From Spinacia oleracea (taxonomy: Eukaryota; Streptophyta; Magnoliopsida; Caryophyllales; Amaranthaceae), in NCBI RefSeq assembly GCF_020520425.1, contig NC_079490.1, positions 2,418,001 to 2,482,000 on the forward strand: a stretch of DNA of 64,000 bases, written 5' to 3'. This document shows, piece after piece, positions 63,990 through 64,000 of the stretch. A program made the translations under genes and the position numbers. The notes under the pieces are model-generated. The model saw only the letters and a list, made by a program, of their open reading frames with translations. It had not been told where the DNA came from and did not search any database. Within the stretch, counting starts at the first letter, position 1, and every line of letters begins with the position of its first letter.

Positions 63990-64000
63990 TATCTGTATTT

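Overview
This 64-kb window is nuclear DNA of a flowering plant, most likely a eudicot. It holds six intron-rich, plant-type protein genes in AT-rich DNA crowded with small transposable elements. The species cannot be fixed from the sequence alone. No bacterial, plasmid, phage or CRISPR features were seen. All six genes can be spliced by hand into open, in-frame proteins with GT-AG introns.

Layout. 1-17.7 kb has no recognisable host gene. It holds short inverted-repeat elements (hAT-like, Stowaway-like, Tourist-like and Mutator-like), short tandem duplications, and a decayed LINE carrying a hAT-like insertion. 17.7-23.1 kb (+) is a nine-exon hexokinase of the HKL1/hexokinase-like sequence type. 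25.4-27.3 kb (+) is a six-exon ubiquitin-conjugating E2 of the UBC19/UBC20 (UBE2C) class. 28.7-33.1 kb (-) is a seven-exon THUMP-domain protein of the TAN1/THUMPD1 class, a tRNA acetylation adaptor. 35.6-39.1 kb (+) is an eight-exon coiled-coil protein that looks like TITAN9. 40.3-50.0 kb (-) is a fifteen-exon magnesium-chelatase subunit D (CHLD). 50.0-56.3 kb is a gene-free block of nested elements. 56.3-64.0 kb (+) is a nine-exon PH-RCC1-FYVE-BRX protein (PRAF family) whose stop codon lies 11 bases from the window end.

The genes do not form a pathway: sugar phosphorylation/sensing, mitotic ubiquitination, tRNA modification, an endosperm/cell-division-linked protein, chlorophyll synthesis and membrane trafficking/polarity sit side by side, as is usual in plants.

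The most unusual items are: (i) an array of partial exon-2 copies in the TITAN9-like gene, each keeping a splice acceptor but no donor; (ii) several hAT-like elements with 8-bp target duplications and long GACCCG/GGGTTG-type terminal arrays, one inside a LINE and one 58 bp past a PRAF exon; (iii) a SINE-like family with a 17-bp target duplication and an internally shortened sister copy where a C/G run has expanded; (iv) a long-TIR Mutator-like element in a CHLD intron that may carry a captured gene piece; (v) a perfect MSA (mitosis-specific) motif upstream of the E2 gene; and (vi) a ~225-bp triplication running up to a hexokinase splice acceptor. Statements about gene families come from memory of those families; no database search was possible.
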